Position numbers and translations under genes: made by a program
DNA from: Bacteroidales bacterium
Lineage (GTDB): Bacteria; Bacteroidota; Bacteroidia; Bacteroidales; CAIWKO01
Direction: 5' to 3'
NCBI GenBank assembly: GCA_023228145.1
Contig: JALOBU010000035.1
Span: 1-32,052 of the forward strand
Length of the DNA stretch: 32,052 nucleotides
Part shown: positions 1-7,545 of the stretch, piece after piece
Position numbering within the stretch: position 1 is the stretch's first letter
Layout: every line of letters begins with the position of its first letter
The notes under the pieces: generated by a model
Told to the model about the DNA's origin: nothing
Databases searched by the model: none
The model's input: only the letters and a program-made list of their open reading frames with translations

Positions 1-36
1 AAATCAAAAAATTCATTTTTTATTTATAAAAATTCA

Positions 37-44
37 TAATTTTG
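37..44 (+). promoter_or_regulatory. Candidate -7 element for tRNA-Gln
   Basis: TAATTTTG matches the Bacteroidota -7 consensus TAnnTTTG. It would place the transcription start near position 51, just before the tRNA. No clear TTG lies 19 nt upstream, so only half of the promoter is supported. Confidence 0.45.
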
Positions 45-53
45 TACCCGCAT

Positions 54-126
54 TGTCCCGTGGTGTAACTGGCAACACGTCTGACTCTGGATCAGAAGAG
101 TTCAGGTTCGACCCCTGACGGGACAA
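54..126 (+). tRNA. tRNA-Gln (anticodon CUG)
   Basis: A complete 73-nt cloverleaf can be drawn. The acceptor stem pairs TGTCCCG (54-60) with CGGGACA (119-125), 7 of 7, with discriminator A126. The anticodon arm pairs TCTGA with TCAGA around the seven-base loop CTCTGGA, so U33 is followed by anticodon CUG, which reads CAG (glutamine). The T arm contains TTCGACC between TCAGG and CCTGA. The first base is U, as usual for tRNA-Gln. The 3' CCA is not encoded and must be added after transcription. It is a single tRNA with its own terminator, not part of a cluster in this window. Confidence 0.95.
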
Positions 127-128
127 CA

Positions 129-162
129 AAAAGCCGCATCAATCAATTGGTGCGGCTTTTTT
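129..162 (+). terminator. Rho-independent terminator after tRNA-Gln, probably bidirectional
   Basis: The stem pairs GCCGCATCAA (133-142) with TTGGTGCGGC (147-156), ten pairs including one G-U, around the loop TCAA. A run of six T follows at 157-162. A run of A precedes the stem, so the reverse transcript also ends in U. The hairpin therefore serves both the tRNA and the convergent minus-strand gene whose stop codon begins at 183. Confidence 0.85.
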
Positions 163-182
163 AATAAGGATGTTAATATCCC

Positions 183-1688
183 TTATTGAACAACAATCTT
201 TTTAACCAGACAGGTTTTATTGCTAATATCTCTTATTATGACAAAATATATACCCCTGCTTGATGTGTGGGGCATTACAATTTTATTGTATTGTTCTGTT
301 AGAGCTTGTCGTAAAATAATTTGACCGAAACAATTTTCCACATGCACAAAATAATCGCCAGCCATTGCGATGTTGTTGTTTTGTATAATAAAAGTAAAAT
401 CTGATACAGGATTAGGATAAATAAGGAAAGAAGTATTTAAGGTTTTGTTAATACCCGTTATTGAACTATCATATCCACTGCAATCTTCGTCAATGCCATT
501 ATCGGGAATGTCTATGGCATCAGGATTTATAGCTGCATTTGTATCGTTACAGTCGGTATTGTTTGAGACATAACCAACAGGTTGGGAGCATTCACTGATT
601 GTTGAATCAGGATTTCCAAATAAATCATTATCGGAATCCATATAAAAAACAAGAGGGGTGCCAATTTCTTGGTTGTCATCGTCGCAATCGGGGCCCAGCG
701 CAAGGGCGGGAATAGTATAATATGCTGTTGGTGGTATGCAACCAATAGCGGAATCTGTTACGGAAAAATAATTGTCTTCATCATTATCGGCATACCATAC
801 GGTATTGGGATTTACCAATGCGGAAGTATCATTGCAATCAAGGCTGTCGGGAATATAACCTGCAGGCTGCACACAAGCAAATATCACTGAATCCGGATTG
901 CCAAAATTATCTCCGTCATTATCGGCATAATAAGTATTGGCAGCAATTACTGTAACAGACAAGGATTTACTGTCTGTTGCCGGTGCTGTAGCGCTTCCCT
1001 GTTGTGCCGAAACGGTATAAGTAATAGTATGTGTGCCGGCGCCTGCCAATAATGGATTAAATGTGTTCCCATCCACTCCCGGCCCGCTGAAAATGCCCCC
1101 TGGAGTTCCGGTTGGTGTCAGCGTAACTGCAGGGTCGGCTTCGCAATACGGCCCGTTTAGTCCTGTAAAAGAAGGATCGGGCAGTATCACCAATGAAAGA
1201 GAGCCGTCAAAAGGCTGATTGTTTATCGGAATCTGGATAAAACTATTACATGTGATAGAGCCTATATAAGTATTTATATTGGCAAAAATATGTATGGTAG
1301 CATCAAAAACACCTACTTCTGTTGGCGTTCCGCTAACAGCACCGCAACCGTTTGTGTTTGCCGAAGCATCATATTCTGACTGATTCGTTGCCCCTGTCAG
1401 GCCGGCAGGAAACCCTGAAAATGAAAAAGAGTGAAGCTTTAGAAGTTTTGCTCCGGTACCTGCATATTGCGGATCGAACTCACCTGCATCAATGCATACA
1501 TTGGTAATGTGAAAAGATATATCATCGGAATATGGCTCATTAATCCTTCCGGTGTCAAGCGCTGTTTGGCAAATGCCACCATAAGCCGGAAGAGAACCAA
1601 GGCAATCAACAGGCGTGCACTGGGAAAAAGCGTTAAGAACAGCAAATTGCATTGAGGCGAAAATCAAGAGTAGTTTTGCTAATTTCAT
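183..1688 (-). CDS. Secreted MopE-like repeat protein with T9SS type A sorting domain
   Basis: This is a 501-residue surface or secreted protein of unknown substrate. A signal peptide occupies about residues 1-23, ending in AFSQ. The N-terminal half (24-250) is a beta-rich, cysteine-containing region with no family I can name; residues 160-247 resemble the Ig-like segments common in Bacteroidota surface proteins. Three acidic repeats follow at about 253-296, 298-343 and 347-405, each with a DxDxDxxG-like stretch and a DCND or DCDD motif, the last ending in GIDEDCSG. These match the MopE-type putative metal-binding motif, so calcium or copper binding is likely but not shown. The C-terminus (about 418-501, from FLIYPNPVSD) is a type A T9SS sorting domain, normally removed after export. 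No perfect TAnnTTTG lies upstream of the start. Confidence 0.85.
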   Translation of the reverse strand: MKLAKLLLIFASMQFAVLNAFSQCTPVDCLGSLPAYGGICQTALDTGRINEPYSDDISFHITNVCIDAGEFDPQYAGTGAKLLKLHSFSFSGFPAGLTGATNQSEYDASANTNGCGAVSGTPTEVGVFDATIHIFANINTYIGSITCNSFIQIPINNQPFDGSLSLVILPDPSFTGLNGPYCEADPAVTLTPTGTPGGIFSGPGVDGNTFNPLLAGAGTHTITYTVSAQQGSATAPATDSKSLSVTVIAANTYYADNDGDNFGNPDSVIFACVQPAGYIPDSLDCNDTSALVNPNTVWYADNDEDNYFSVTDSAIGCIPPTAYYTIPALALGPDCDDDNQEIGTPLVFYMDSDNDLFGNPDSTISECSQPVGYVSNNTDCNDTNAAINPDAIDIPDNGIDEDCSGYDSSITGINKTLNTSFLIYPNPVSDFTFIIQNNNIAMAGDYFVHVENCFGQIILRQALTEQYNKIVMPHTSSRGIYFVIIRDISNKTCLVKKIVVQ

Positions 1689-1790
1689 GTTTGATATATT
1701 TGTATATAATAAATTGAAAATCAGTATTTAGGATGCAAAATTTGGAAAAAAAAATGAACTGACAAAGTTTATTTTCAATTCAGTAACAGA

Positions 1791-2723
1791 TTATTCCCAT
1801 TCTTTTATATCAATATCTTCCCCATTAAAAATACTGAGGTAGTTTTTGTAGCGCGATTCAGAGACGATTCCATTTTTTAACGCTTCTTTTACAGCACAAC
1901 CGGGCTCACTGATATGAGTGCAGTTATAATATTTGCATTTGGAAAGTAATTTGAAAAATTCCGGAAAGTAATGTGTAAGGTCTTCGCGTTTAAAATCAAT
2001 CAGCCCGAATTCTTTTATACCTGGCGTGTCAATTATAAAACCTCCGGTTTTCAGGCAAAGCATTTCGGTGAAGGTTGTCGTGTGTTTTCCTTTAAGAAAC
2101 ATTTCTGAGATTTTTCCTGTTTTGATGTTCTGCGCCGGATCTATGGCGTTTATAAGCGCACTTTTTCCAACCCCGGAATGTCCCGAAAATAAATTTATTT
2201 TACCTCCCAGCAAATGTATCAGATTCGAAATGTTGTTCCCGTGCAGAGCTGAAACTTCTATACAGGGATACCCCGCATCCGTATATATTTTTATCAATTT
2301 TTCATGGGCACTGCGGAGTTTTTCATCATATAAATCTATTTTATTAAATATCAGACTGGCAGGAATATGATAAGCTTCGGCCGTGATGAGAAAGCGGTCA
2401 ATAAATCCTGTAGAAGTACGCGGCATGGCAAGGGTAACAATCAGGTAAGCCATATCAATATTTGCAGCAATAATATGAACCTGCTTGGATAGTTTTTTTG
2501 ACTTGCGGATAATATAGTTTTTACGCTCTTCTATTTTTTCAATAACACCGGTTTTTTTGTCTTCAAGAAGCCTTATCAAAACAATATCACCGACAACCAC
2601 AGGATTGGTGGCTTTCAGCCCTTGAATGCGGTATTGGCCTTTAAGTTTGCATTCATACACGCTGCCGTCTGCAAGCTTAACGTGATGCCAGCTTCCTGTT
2701 GACTTGACGACGATGCCTCTCAA
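1791..2723 (-). CDS. rsgA: Ribosome small-subunit-dependent GTPase A (RsgA/YjeQ)
   Basis: RsgA is a circularly permuted GTPase that checks late assembly of the 30S ribosomal subunit in the cytoplasm. The 310-residue length is normal. An OB-fold lies at about residues 1-70. The GTPase motifs appear in the permuted order typical of the family: G4 NKID (127-130), G5 near SAL (158-160), G1 GHSGVGKS (181-188), G2/switch I around KGKHTTT (211-217) and G3 DTPG (232-235). The C-terminal zinc site is visible as C263, C268, H270 and C276. The gene starts 6 nt after the cupin gene at 2730 and is probably cotranscribed with it. It is a housekeeping gene with no sign of damage. Confidence 0.97.
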   Translation of the reverse strand: MRGIVVKSTGSWHHVKLADGSVYECKLKGQYRIQGLKATNPVVVGDIVLIRLLEDKKTGVIEKIEERKNYIIRKSKKLSKQVHIIAANIDMAYLIVTLAMPRTSTGFIDRFLITAEAYHIPASLIFNKIDLYDEKLRSAHEKLIKIYTDAGYPCIEVSALHGNNISNLIHLLGGKINLFSGHSGVGKSALINAIDPAQNIKTGKISEMFLKGKHTTTFTEMLCLKTGGFIIDTPGIKEFGLIDFKREDLTHYFPEFFKLLSKCKYYNCTHISEPGCAVKEALKNGIVSESRYKNYLSIFNGEDIDIKEWE

Positions 2724-2729
2724 AGTAAT

Positions 2730-3020
2730 TTATTTGAAGTTATAATGTTTTCGTACTGCTTTGTTCACCTGCCACACACAGCTTAGTCCCTTTTTAAAAG
2801 TAACAAAATCCCCGGCCTGAATTGAAACTTTACCCTCCTGTGTTTCAACTATTATTTCTCCTTCCAGTATCAGGCATTCTTCTTCACTGTCGTAATACCA
2901 GTCGAAACGGGATACCTCTTTTTCCCAAACAGGCCAGTTTCTGATGTTTCTTTGCTGTATTTCCTGCTTGCTTAGTTTTTGTATTATGATTTTATCCATG
3001 AATTTTCTACGGTTTAACAT
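2730..3020 (-). CDS. Small cupin-domain protein
   Basis: This is a 96-residue single-domain cupin, cytoplasmic with no signal peptide. The body fits the short cupin_3/EutQ-like fold: a WPVWEKEVSRFDWYYD segment, then EECLILEGEIIV, then IQAGDFVTFKKGLSCVW. The classical metal-binding histidines are mostly missing (E47/E48 but no HxH), so an enzymatic role cannot be assigned. Met8 (ATG ending at 2999) is an alternative and perhaps better start, because the first seven residues are basic and unlike the family. The gene lies 6 nt upstream of rsgA and diverges from the secreted-protein gene at 3103. Confidence 0.8.
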   Translation of the reverse strand: MLNRRKFMDKIIIQKLSKQEIQQRNIRNWPVWEKEVSRFDWYYDSEEECLILEGEIIVETQEGKVSIQAGDFVTFKKGLSCVWQVNKAVRKHYNFK

Positions 3021-3046
3021 TAATTAACATTAAATAAACAAAAATG

Positions 3047-3076
3047 TTGAAATCTTATGTGTTTTTATTAACTTTG
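3047..3076 (+). promoter_or_regulatory. Bacteroidota-type promoter for the gene at 3103
   Basis: TTG at 3047-3049 is followed after exactly 19 nt by TAACTTTG at 3069-3076, a full match to the -33 TTG / -7 TAnnTTTG consensus. The start of transcription would fall near 3083, giving a leader of about 20 nt. This is the cleanest promoter in the window and the main sequence evidence for phylum-type sigma factor use. Confidence 0.8.
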
Positions 3077-3079
3077 CAT

Positions 3080-3087
3080 CAAATTTA
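3080..3087 (-). promoter_or_regulatory. Candidate -7 element for the cupin-rsgA operon
   Basis: On the minus strand this reads TAAATTTG, matching TAnnTTTG, and points toward the cupin gene with a leader of roughly 50-75 nt. It lies back to back with the plus-strand promoter. No CAA (minus TTG) is found at the correct spacing, so support is partial. Confidence 0.35.
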
Positions 3088-3102
3088 ATAAAATTAAGCA
3101 TT

Positions 3103-3864
3103 ATGAAAAAATCAGTACTTTATTTTGTTTTCTCTGTCCTGTTTGTTTTTATGACAGGTTTTGCATTTGCACAGTGTACACCTGATGTCAATGTAGTTGA
3201 CCCTGATGGAACCGGTCGTATGGATCCGGATACACTTCATGTTAATTCTGGAGATGTAGCAGGAATTTCAATTACAGTTATCTGTCCATTAACCGGAGAT
3301 GCAGGAGGTGGAACTATTAACATTCATCATATAAAAGTAACAAGCTTGCTTAATCAACCAGCATGGTTGACTTATGTTTGTAATCCTGGTAATTGTGAGC
3401 TTAATGCAGGAGTTAGAAATTGTGTATGGGTTTCATCACCTTCATCAGTACCTTCTGGCGATGATACAATATATATGGATGTTCTTGTGGATGTGTATAT
3501 GGATTTGGGGGGGGTTCCAGTTGGCCCGGTTGCTTCAAATTTTAATGGTGGAACAATTGTTCTTATAAGACACCCCGAAGGATATGGCGTAACTGAAAAC
3601 GCAAAGTTTGATTTAATAGCCCCACAGCCTAATCCTTTCAACTCAACAGTAAAACTTGGTTGCTATACAGAAAAATCTCAGGAAGTAAGCTTGAAAATTT
3701 TTGATATGATAGGAAAGGAAGTTTACAGCGAAAAAATGATTGCCGGCAATGGAGAGAACTTTTTTATTTTTGATGGTTCAAATCTTAATGATGGTGTTTA
3801 TTTTTATTCTGTTATTGATTCACAAAATCGTATTATCACCAAAAAACTTGTTAAATCAAGATAA
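3103..3864 (+). CDS. Small secreted protein with T9SS type A sorting domain
   Basis: This is a 253-residue exported protein of unknown function. The signal peptide covers residues 1-24, ending in AFAQ. The mature region (25-165) is beta-rich and includes four cysteines at about 61, 93, 98 and 107, which could form disulfides outside the cell. I do not recognise a family for it. Residues 171-253 (from APQPNPFN, with LKIFDMIGKEVY and DGVYFYSV) form a type A T9SS sorting domain. A run of eight G at 3507-3514 lies inside the coding sequence; the frame is intact at this length. The gene has a strong promoter just upstream and a perfect palindromic terminator 16 nt downstream, so it is probably a single-gene unit with high expression. 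Confidence 0.85.
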   Translation: MKKSVLYFVFSVLFVFMTGFAFAQCTPDVNVVDPDGTGRMDPDTLHVNSGDVAGISITVICPLTGDAGGGTINIHHIKVTSLLNQPAWLTYVCNPGNCELNAGVRNCVWVSSPSSVPSGDDTIYMDVLVDVYMDLGGVPVGPVASNFNGGTIVLIRHPEGYGVTENAKFDLIAPQPNPFNSTVKLGCYTEKSQEVSLKIFDMIGKEVYSEKMIAGNGENFFIFDGSNLNDGVYFYSVIDSQNRIITKKLVKSR

Positions 3865-3880
3865 GAAATTCAGAATGAAT

Positions 3881-3910
3881 AAAAAAGGCGGCCTTAAGGC
3901 CGCCTTTTTT
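3881..3910. terminator. Perfect 30-nt palindromic bidirectional terminator
   Basis: The 30 bases are a perfect palindrome centred at 3895/3896: six A, GGCGGCC, a central TTAA, GGCCGCC, six T. It terminates both the plus-strand gene ending at 3864 and the minus-strand tsaB gene. The last two T overlap the first two bases of the tsaB stop codon (3909-3911). Confidence 0.9.
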
Positions 3911-4610
3911 ATTTTAAACCTTTCACATTGGGCTTTCCTGCAATGAATTCCTTAAGGTAAAAAGGTTCAAAACCAGCAATATCCTCAAACTGTTGTTCCT
4001 GATATTTTCTGAAACCTTCAGATACCATATATGCTGCAGAAGCTTGAAAATTATCTAGAAAATTTGCATTCTTATGTTTTTGTAAGAGATGCTTGCATTT
4101 TTCCATGCCGTCGCCGAAAAACATAACTTTTTGATGTTGCAGTATATCGGAAAAACTTGCCTCATTTATGATTTCTGCAGAAGGTGGCATGATTTCTTTA
4201 TTATGAAAGTCGTATAGAGCCGTATAAATTTCCATGCGGCGGGCATCTATCATAGGGCAAAAAATAGCATCTTCGAGTAAGTCTTTATGAAATGCGGTTG
4301 CCCCGAAAGCCATAGCTGCCAGAGTCCCGACGCTGATAAGAGGTTTTTCAAGGGCATAACACAGACCTTTGGCAACCGAAACACCTATTCGCAAGCCTGT
4401 ATAAGAACCCGGCCCCATACTCACTACCACTGCATCAAGAGCAGAAATATCTGCGTGTGCCTTTTTCAAAACATCATGAGTAAAATCACAGATAAGTTCT
4501 GAATGTGAATTTTTAATATGGCTTTCATTAATGGCCAACAATGTGTAACCCTTTGACAAAGCAACAGAGCAAACAATGCCCGAGGTTTCTATCAATAATA
4601 AAAATGCCAT
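3909..4610 (-). CDS. tsaB: tRNA threonylcarbamoyladenosine biosynthesis protein TsaB
   Basis: TsaB is the non-catalytic partner of TsaD in the cytoplasmic complex that installs t6A37 on ANN-decoding tRNAs. At 233 residues it has normal length. Recognisable features are the N-terminal LLLIETS (4-10), the segment NSHSEL (34-39) and the conserved VVSMGPGSYTGLR (62-74), followed by GVSVAKGLCYAL. The ASKHA-like N-lobe is intact. It is the last gene of an apparent operon after a TolC-like and an HlyD-like gene, 14 nt behind the latter. Its stop codon overlaps the bidirectional terminator. Confidence 0.95.
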   Translation of the reverse strand: MAFLLLIETSGIVCSVALSKGYTLLAINESHIKNSHSELICDFTHDVLKKAHADISALDAVVVSMGPGSYTGLRIGVSVAKGLCYALEKPLISVGTLAAMAFGATAFHKDLLEDAIFCPMIDARRMEIYTALYDFHNKEIMPPSAEIINEASFSDILQHQKVMFFGDGMEKCKHLLQKHKNANFLDNFQASAAYMVSEGFRKYQEQQFEDIAGFEPFYLKEFIAGKPNVKGLK

Positions 4611-4624
4611 CAGAGCCTGAGGTT

Positions 4625-5980
4625 TTATTTTTTTTCAGAGAACAATGTTTTCTTATCCACTTTTTTCACTGTGGCGTCATTTTTCAAAGTCTTAGTTATG
4701 GCAATATAGGGTGCGGTAATAACTTCGTTGTTTTCATCAAGTCCACTGACAATATGAATGTACATATTGTCCTGTATTCCTGTTTTCACTTCCTTAATTT
4801 TTGCCTTGTTATCAACATAAATAAAGACTATTTCTTTTTCCTGACTTTCGTTTTTCTTTTTTTCAGTAACAGTGTTAGTGTTTTTTTCTTTTGTTTCATT
4901 TATGTTGTCCACATTATTGCTGTCTTCTCTGACGGTTACTGCTTGTATGGGGATTGATAAGACATTGTAAACGGTTTTGGTTTGTATTTCCACAGTAGCA
5001 GACATTCCTGGCCTGAAGGGTGAAAGCTCCGGCTTGTCAGGTTTAATCAGGTCTTTATAGCTTTCCTGCAATATCCTGATTTTTACCGAAAAATTTGTTA
5101 CCTGGTCGGCACTGATTCCTGATACTTCTGCTGAATTGGCAATCTCAGTTACAATTCCTTTGAATTTTCTGTTCAGGTATGCATCCACTTCTATGATTGC
5201 TGTGTCGCCTTTTTTAACTCTCACGATATCGTTTTCGTTTACATCCACATCCACTTCCATTTCGTTCAAGTTGGCGATACGCATGATTTCCGTACCTGCA
5301 AACTGCGATGTTCCCACTACACGTTCGCCGAGCTCAATACTAAGTTTGGATATGGTTCCGTCAACAGGGGAAAAAATGTTTGTTTTGGTCAGGTTTTCTT
5401 TTGCTTCTTTCAATGCAGCATAAGTACTTCCAACATTATATTGTGCAGCTTTGTATGATTCTTCTGCCGCAGATACTTCTTCTTTTGCTACCTCAAAAGC
5501 TGCGAGAGCCGCATCATACTCCGATTGTGAAATTACTTTTTGTTTCCACAGAGCTTCATTGCGTTCAAAAGTTGCCTTGCTGTTGATGAACTGTGCTTTA
5601 ACCTGCGACAACCTTGCTTTGGCATTGGCTTCTGCAGCTTTCTGTGCGTTAAGTGTAGCCATCGCTCTTTCATAATAGGACTCGTAAATGTCCGGTTTAA
5701 TTTTTGCCAGCAAATCGCCTTTTTTAACTTTATCGCCTTCTTTTACATTTAACTCCACGACTTCACCCGATACATCAGGAGATATTTTAATTTCTACTTC
5801 AGGCTGTATTTTACCACTTGCCGAAACTGTTTCAGTAATTGTTCGCTTTTCCACTTTTTCTGTTGCTACTTCTATACTTGTTTTTTTGCCGATTACTCCG
5901 GTTTTTTTACCCACAGCAAGAAGTATGATAATTAAAACGACTCCAATTATTGAAAAGCGTATGATTTTTTTCTTTTTCAT
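4625..5980 (-). CDS. HlyD/MacA-family periplasmic adaptor subunit
   Basis: This is a membrane fusion protein that links an inner-membrane exporter to a TolC-type channel. One N-terminal membrane segment (about residues 7-24) anchors it. The first lipoyl half-motif is at about 53-97, a long alpha-helical hairpin at 100-198, the second lipoyl half at about 201-240 (FSPVDGTISKL), then a beta-barrel region to about 350 and a membrane-proximal domain to 451. The order fits MacA-like adaptors. A hydrophilic Asn/Glu/Lys-rich insertion at about 353-383 interrupts the last domain and may be a disordered loop. The gene is 11 nt downstream of the TolC-like gene. No ABC or RND pump gene accompanies it in the window, so the transported substrate is unknown. 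Confidence 0.92.
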   Translation of the reverse strand: MKKKKIIRFSIIGVVLIIILLAVGKKTGVIGKKTSIEVATEKVEKRTITETVSASGKIQPEVEIKISPDVSGEVVELNVKEGDKVKKGDLLAKIKPDIYESYYERAMATLNAQKAAEANAKARLSQVKAQFINSKATFERNEALWKQKVISQSEYDAALAAFEVAKEEVSAAEESYKAAQYNVGSTYAALKEAKENLTKTNIFSPVDGTISKLSIELGERVVGTSQFAGTEIMRIANLNEMEVDVDVNENDIVRVKKGDTAIIEVDAYLNRKFKGIVTEIANSAEVSGISADQVTNFSVKIRILQESYKDLIKPDKPELSPFRPGMSATVEIQTKTVYNVLSIPIQAVTVREDSNNVDNINETKEKNTNTVTEKKKNESQEKEIVFIYVDNKAKIKEVKTGIQDNMYIHIVSGLDENNEVITAPYIAITKTLKNDATVKKVDKKTLFSEKK

Positions 5981-5991
5981 AAAAAGAGAGA

Positions 5992-7413
5992 TTATTTAAT
6001 AGTTAAAGGTTTTCCCTGATAAAAATCCAGAACTTTGATGCGGAAAACAAATTCATATTTTGCATTGAGAGATTCGGAAACGGCTTTCATAAGCTTATTT
6101 TTTGCATCATTATAATCAATCGAATTTACCAACCCGACATTAAATCTTTGCTCCGTATAATTAAATGACTCCCGAAGGGCTTCAACACTTTTTATCCCGG
6201 CATTGTAACGGTTCAGGGCAGCTTTTGCATCGACATAAGCTTGCTGTATGGTTTTTAAAAGCTGATTTTTACTGTTTTGAAGCATAAGTTCGGCATTCTG
6301 TAGTGAGAGTTTTGATGAACCTATAGCGGTTTGTGTTTGCCATTTGTTAAAAATAGGGATGTTAAGGTACAGGCCTATGGAACTATTAAGGTTTCTGTCA
6401 AGCTGGTCCCAGAATTTAATTTTTGAATACGCATAATCGTAAGTTGGCCCGTACACTATTTCTCCTGACTCAGTGGCGCCAATAGGTGTATATCCCGAAA
6501 TGGTAATGTCGCTGATAGATTTACTTGCTCCCGAATACCCGGAGCCATAAGAGGCATTCAGTATCAACGACGGGCTTAGTGCGCCATAGGATATGGAAAG
6601 GCCTTTTTTAGCGCTTTTCACTTTCATTTCTGCACTCATAATATCCGGCTGAATTACAGAAGCCTTTGTAAAGATATCTTCTACATTTTGCATGAGGGCA
6701 CTTGATTCGGGTATAGAAAGTTCAGGTTGCTCTATTTCGAAGCCTTTAGTGTCTTGCAAATCCAGGAGCTGAGCCAGCGTAAGATATGCCATATCAAGCT
6801 GATTTTGTGCAGTTACAACTTGCAACTCATCCGTCGCTGCCTGAGATTCAATCAGAAGTAAGGTTCCTTTGGCAATAGTTCCTGCGTCTAAAAGTTTTTT
6901 GGTGCGTTCAACCTGAGCGTTGGTAATATCAAGCTGGCTTTTGGCTACCGAAAGCAGTTCGATGTTGTAAAGTACCTGAAGATAAGCTGTGGCGATGGTT
7001 AAAGTAATGTCGTTTTTTATTTTTTCCAAATCATATTGGCTTGCCAAAAAATCAATTTGTTTTTGTTTCAGCGTGTTAAGCAACTGCAGTCCGTTGAATA
7101 AAACCAGGCTGCCGCTCAGGTAAAAATTATTCGATTGAACGGTTTGAGATGCAAACTGATTTGTGTACATATCAATGGTTTGGCCATTATTATAAACATG
7201 GCTGGCGCTTGCATTAATCGAGGGAAACAACGATGCTATACTCTGGTTGTATTGCAGTTTTGAAAGTTTTGAACTTATTTGCTGCTGTTTGATTTGAATA
7301 TTGTTGTTTAAAGCATAGGTGATGCAATCATCAAGTGTCCATATTTTTTGAGAAAAAGCCGAATGAACAAAAATATGCAGAACAACAAGACTGATAGTAA
7401 TAGCTTTTTTCAT
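5992..7413 (-). CDS. TolC-family outer membrane efflux protein
   Basis: This is a 473-residue outer membrane channel protein. It has a signal peptide (1-22, ending AFSQ) and two repeated helical halves rich in Gln, Asn, Ala and Leu, as expected for the TolC/OEP fold. Characteristic segments are WTLDDCITYALNNN (26-39) and, in the second half, QRFNVGLVNSIDYNDAKNKL near 430-450. It should form the trimeric exit duct for the HlyD-like adaptor encoded 11 nt downstream. It is the first gene of the tolC-like/hlyD-like/tsaB unit. No inner-membrane pump is adjacent. Confidence 0.92.
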   Translation of the reverse strand: MKKAITISLVVLHIFVHSAFSQKIWTLDDCITYALNNNIQIKQQQISSKLSKLQYNQSIASLFPSINASASHVYNNGQTIDMYTNQFASQTVQSNNFYLSGSLVLFNGLQLLNTLKQKQIDFLASQYDLEKIKNDITLTIATAYLQVLYNIELLSVAKSQLDITNAQVERTKKLLDAGTIAKGTLLLIESQAATDELQVVTAQNQLDMAYLTLAQLLDLQDTKGFEIEQPELSIPESSALMQNVEDIFTKASVIQPDIMSAEMKVKSAKKGLSISYGALSPSLILNASYGSGYSGASKSISDITISGYTPIGATESGEIVYGPTYDYAYSKIKFWDQLDRNLNSSIGLYLNIPIFNKWQTQTAIGSSKLSLQNAELMLQNSKNQLLKTIQQAYVDAKAALNRYNAGIKSVEALRESFNYTEQRFNVGLVNSIDYNDAKNKLMKAVSESLNAKYEFVFRIKVLDFYQGKPLTIK

Positions 7414-7433
7414 AATGAAAAATCATGGAGTTG

Positions 7434-7441
7434 CAAAGATA
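7434..7441 (-). promoter_or_regulatory. Candidate -7 element for the tolC-hlyD-tsaB operon
   Basis: On the minus strand this reads TATCTTTG, matching TAnnTTTG, and it lies 21 nt before the start codon of the TolC-like gene. No TTG at 19 nt spacing is visible. Confidence 0.45.
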
Positions 7442-7514
7442 ATTTCTTTTAAGCAGCATAAATAATGAAAAAGGAAAATATTTCACCGCAACTGAAACAA
7501 ACGAATAATGTGCG

Positions 7515-7522
7515 TATTTTTG
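7515..7522 (+). promoter_or_regulatory. Candidate -7 element for the M1 peptidase gene
   Basis: TATTTTTG matches TAnnTTTG and lies 23 nt before the ATG at 7546. The expected -33 TTG position holds TGA, so the upstream half is weak. Confidence 0.45.
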
Positions 7523-7545
7523 TATGTACTAATTATTACAAATAG

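Noticed and set aside
1756..1784. Terminator downstream of rsgA
   Set aside because: Only a five-pair AT-rich stem (ACTGA with TCAGT) and a T run on the minus strand; too weak to support.
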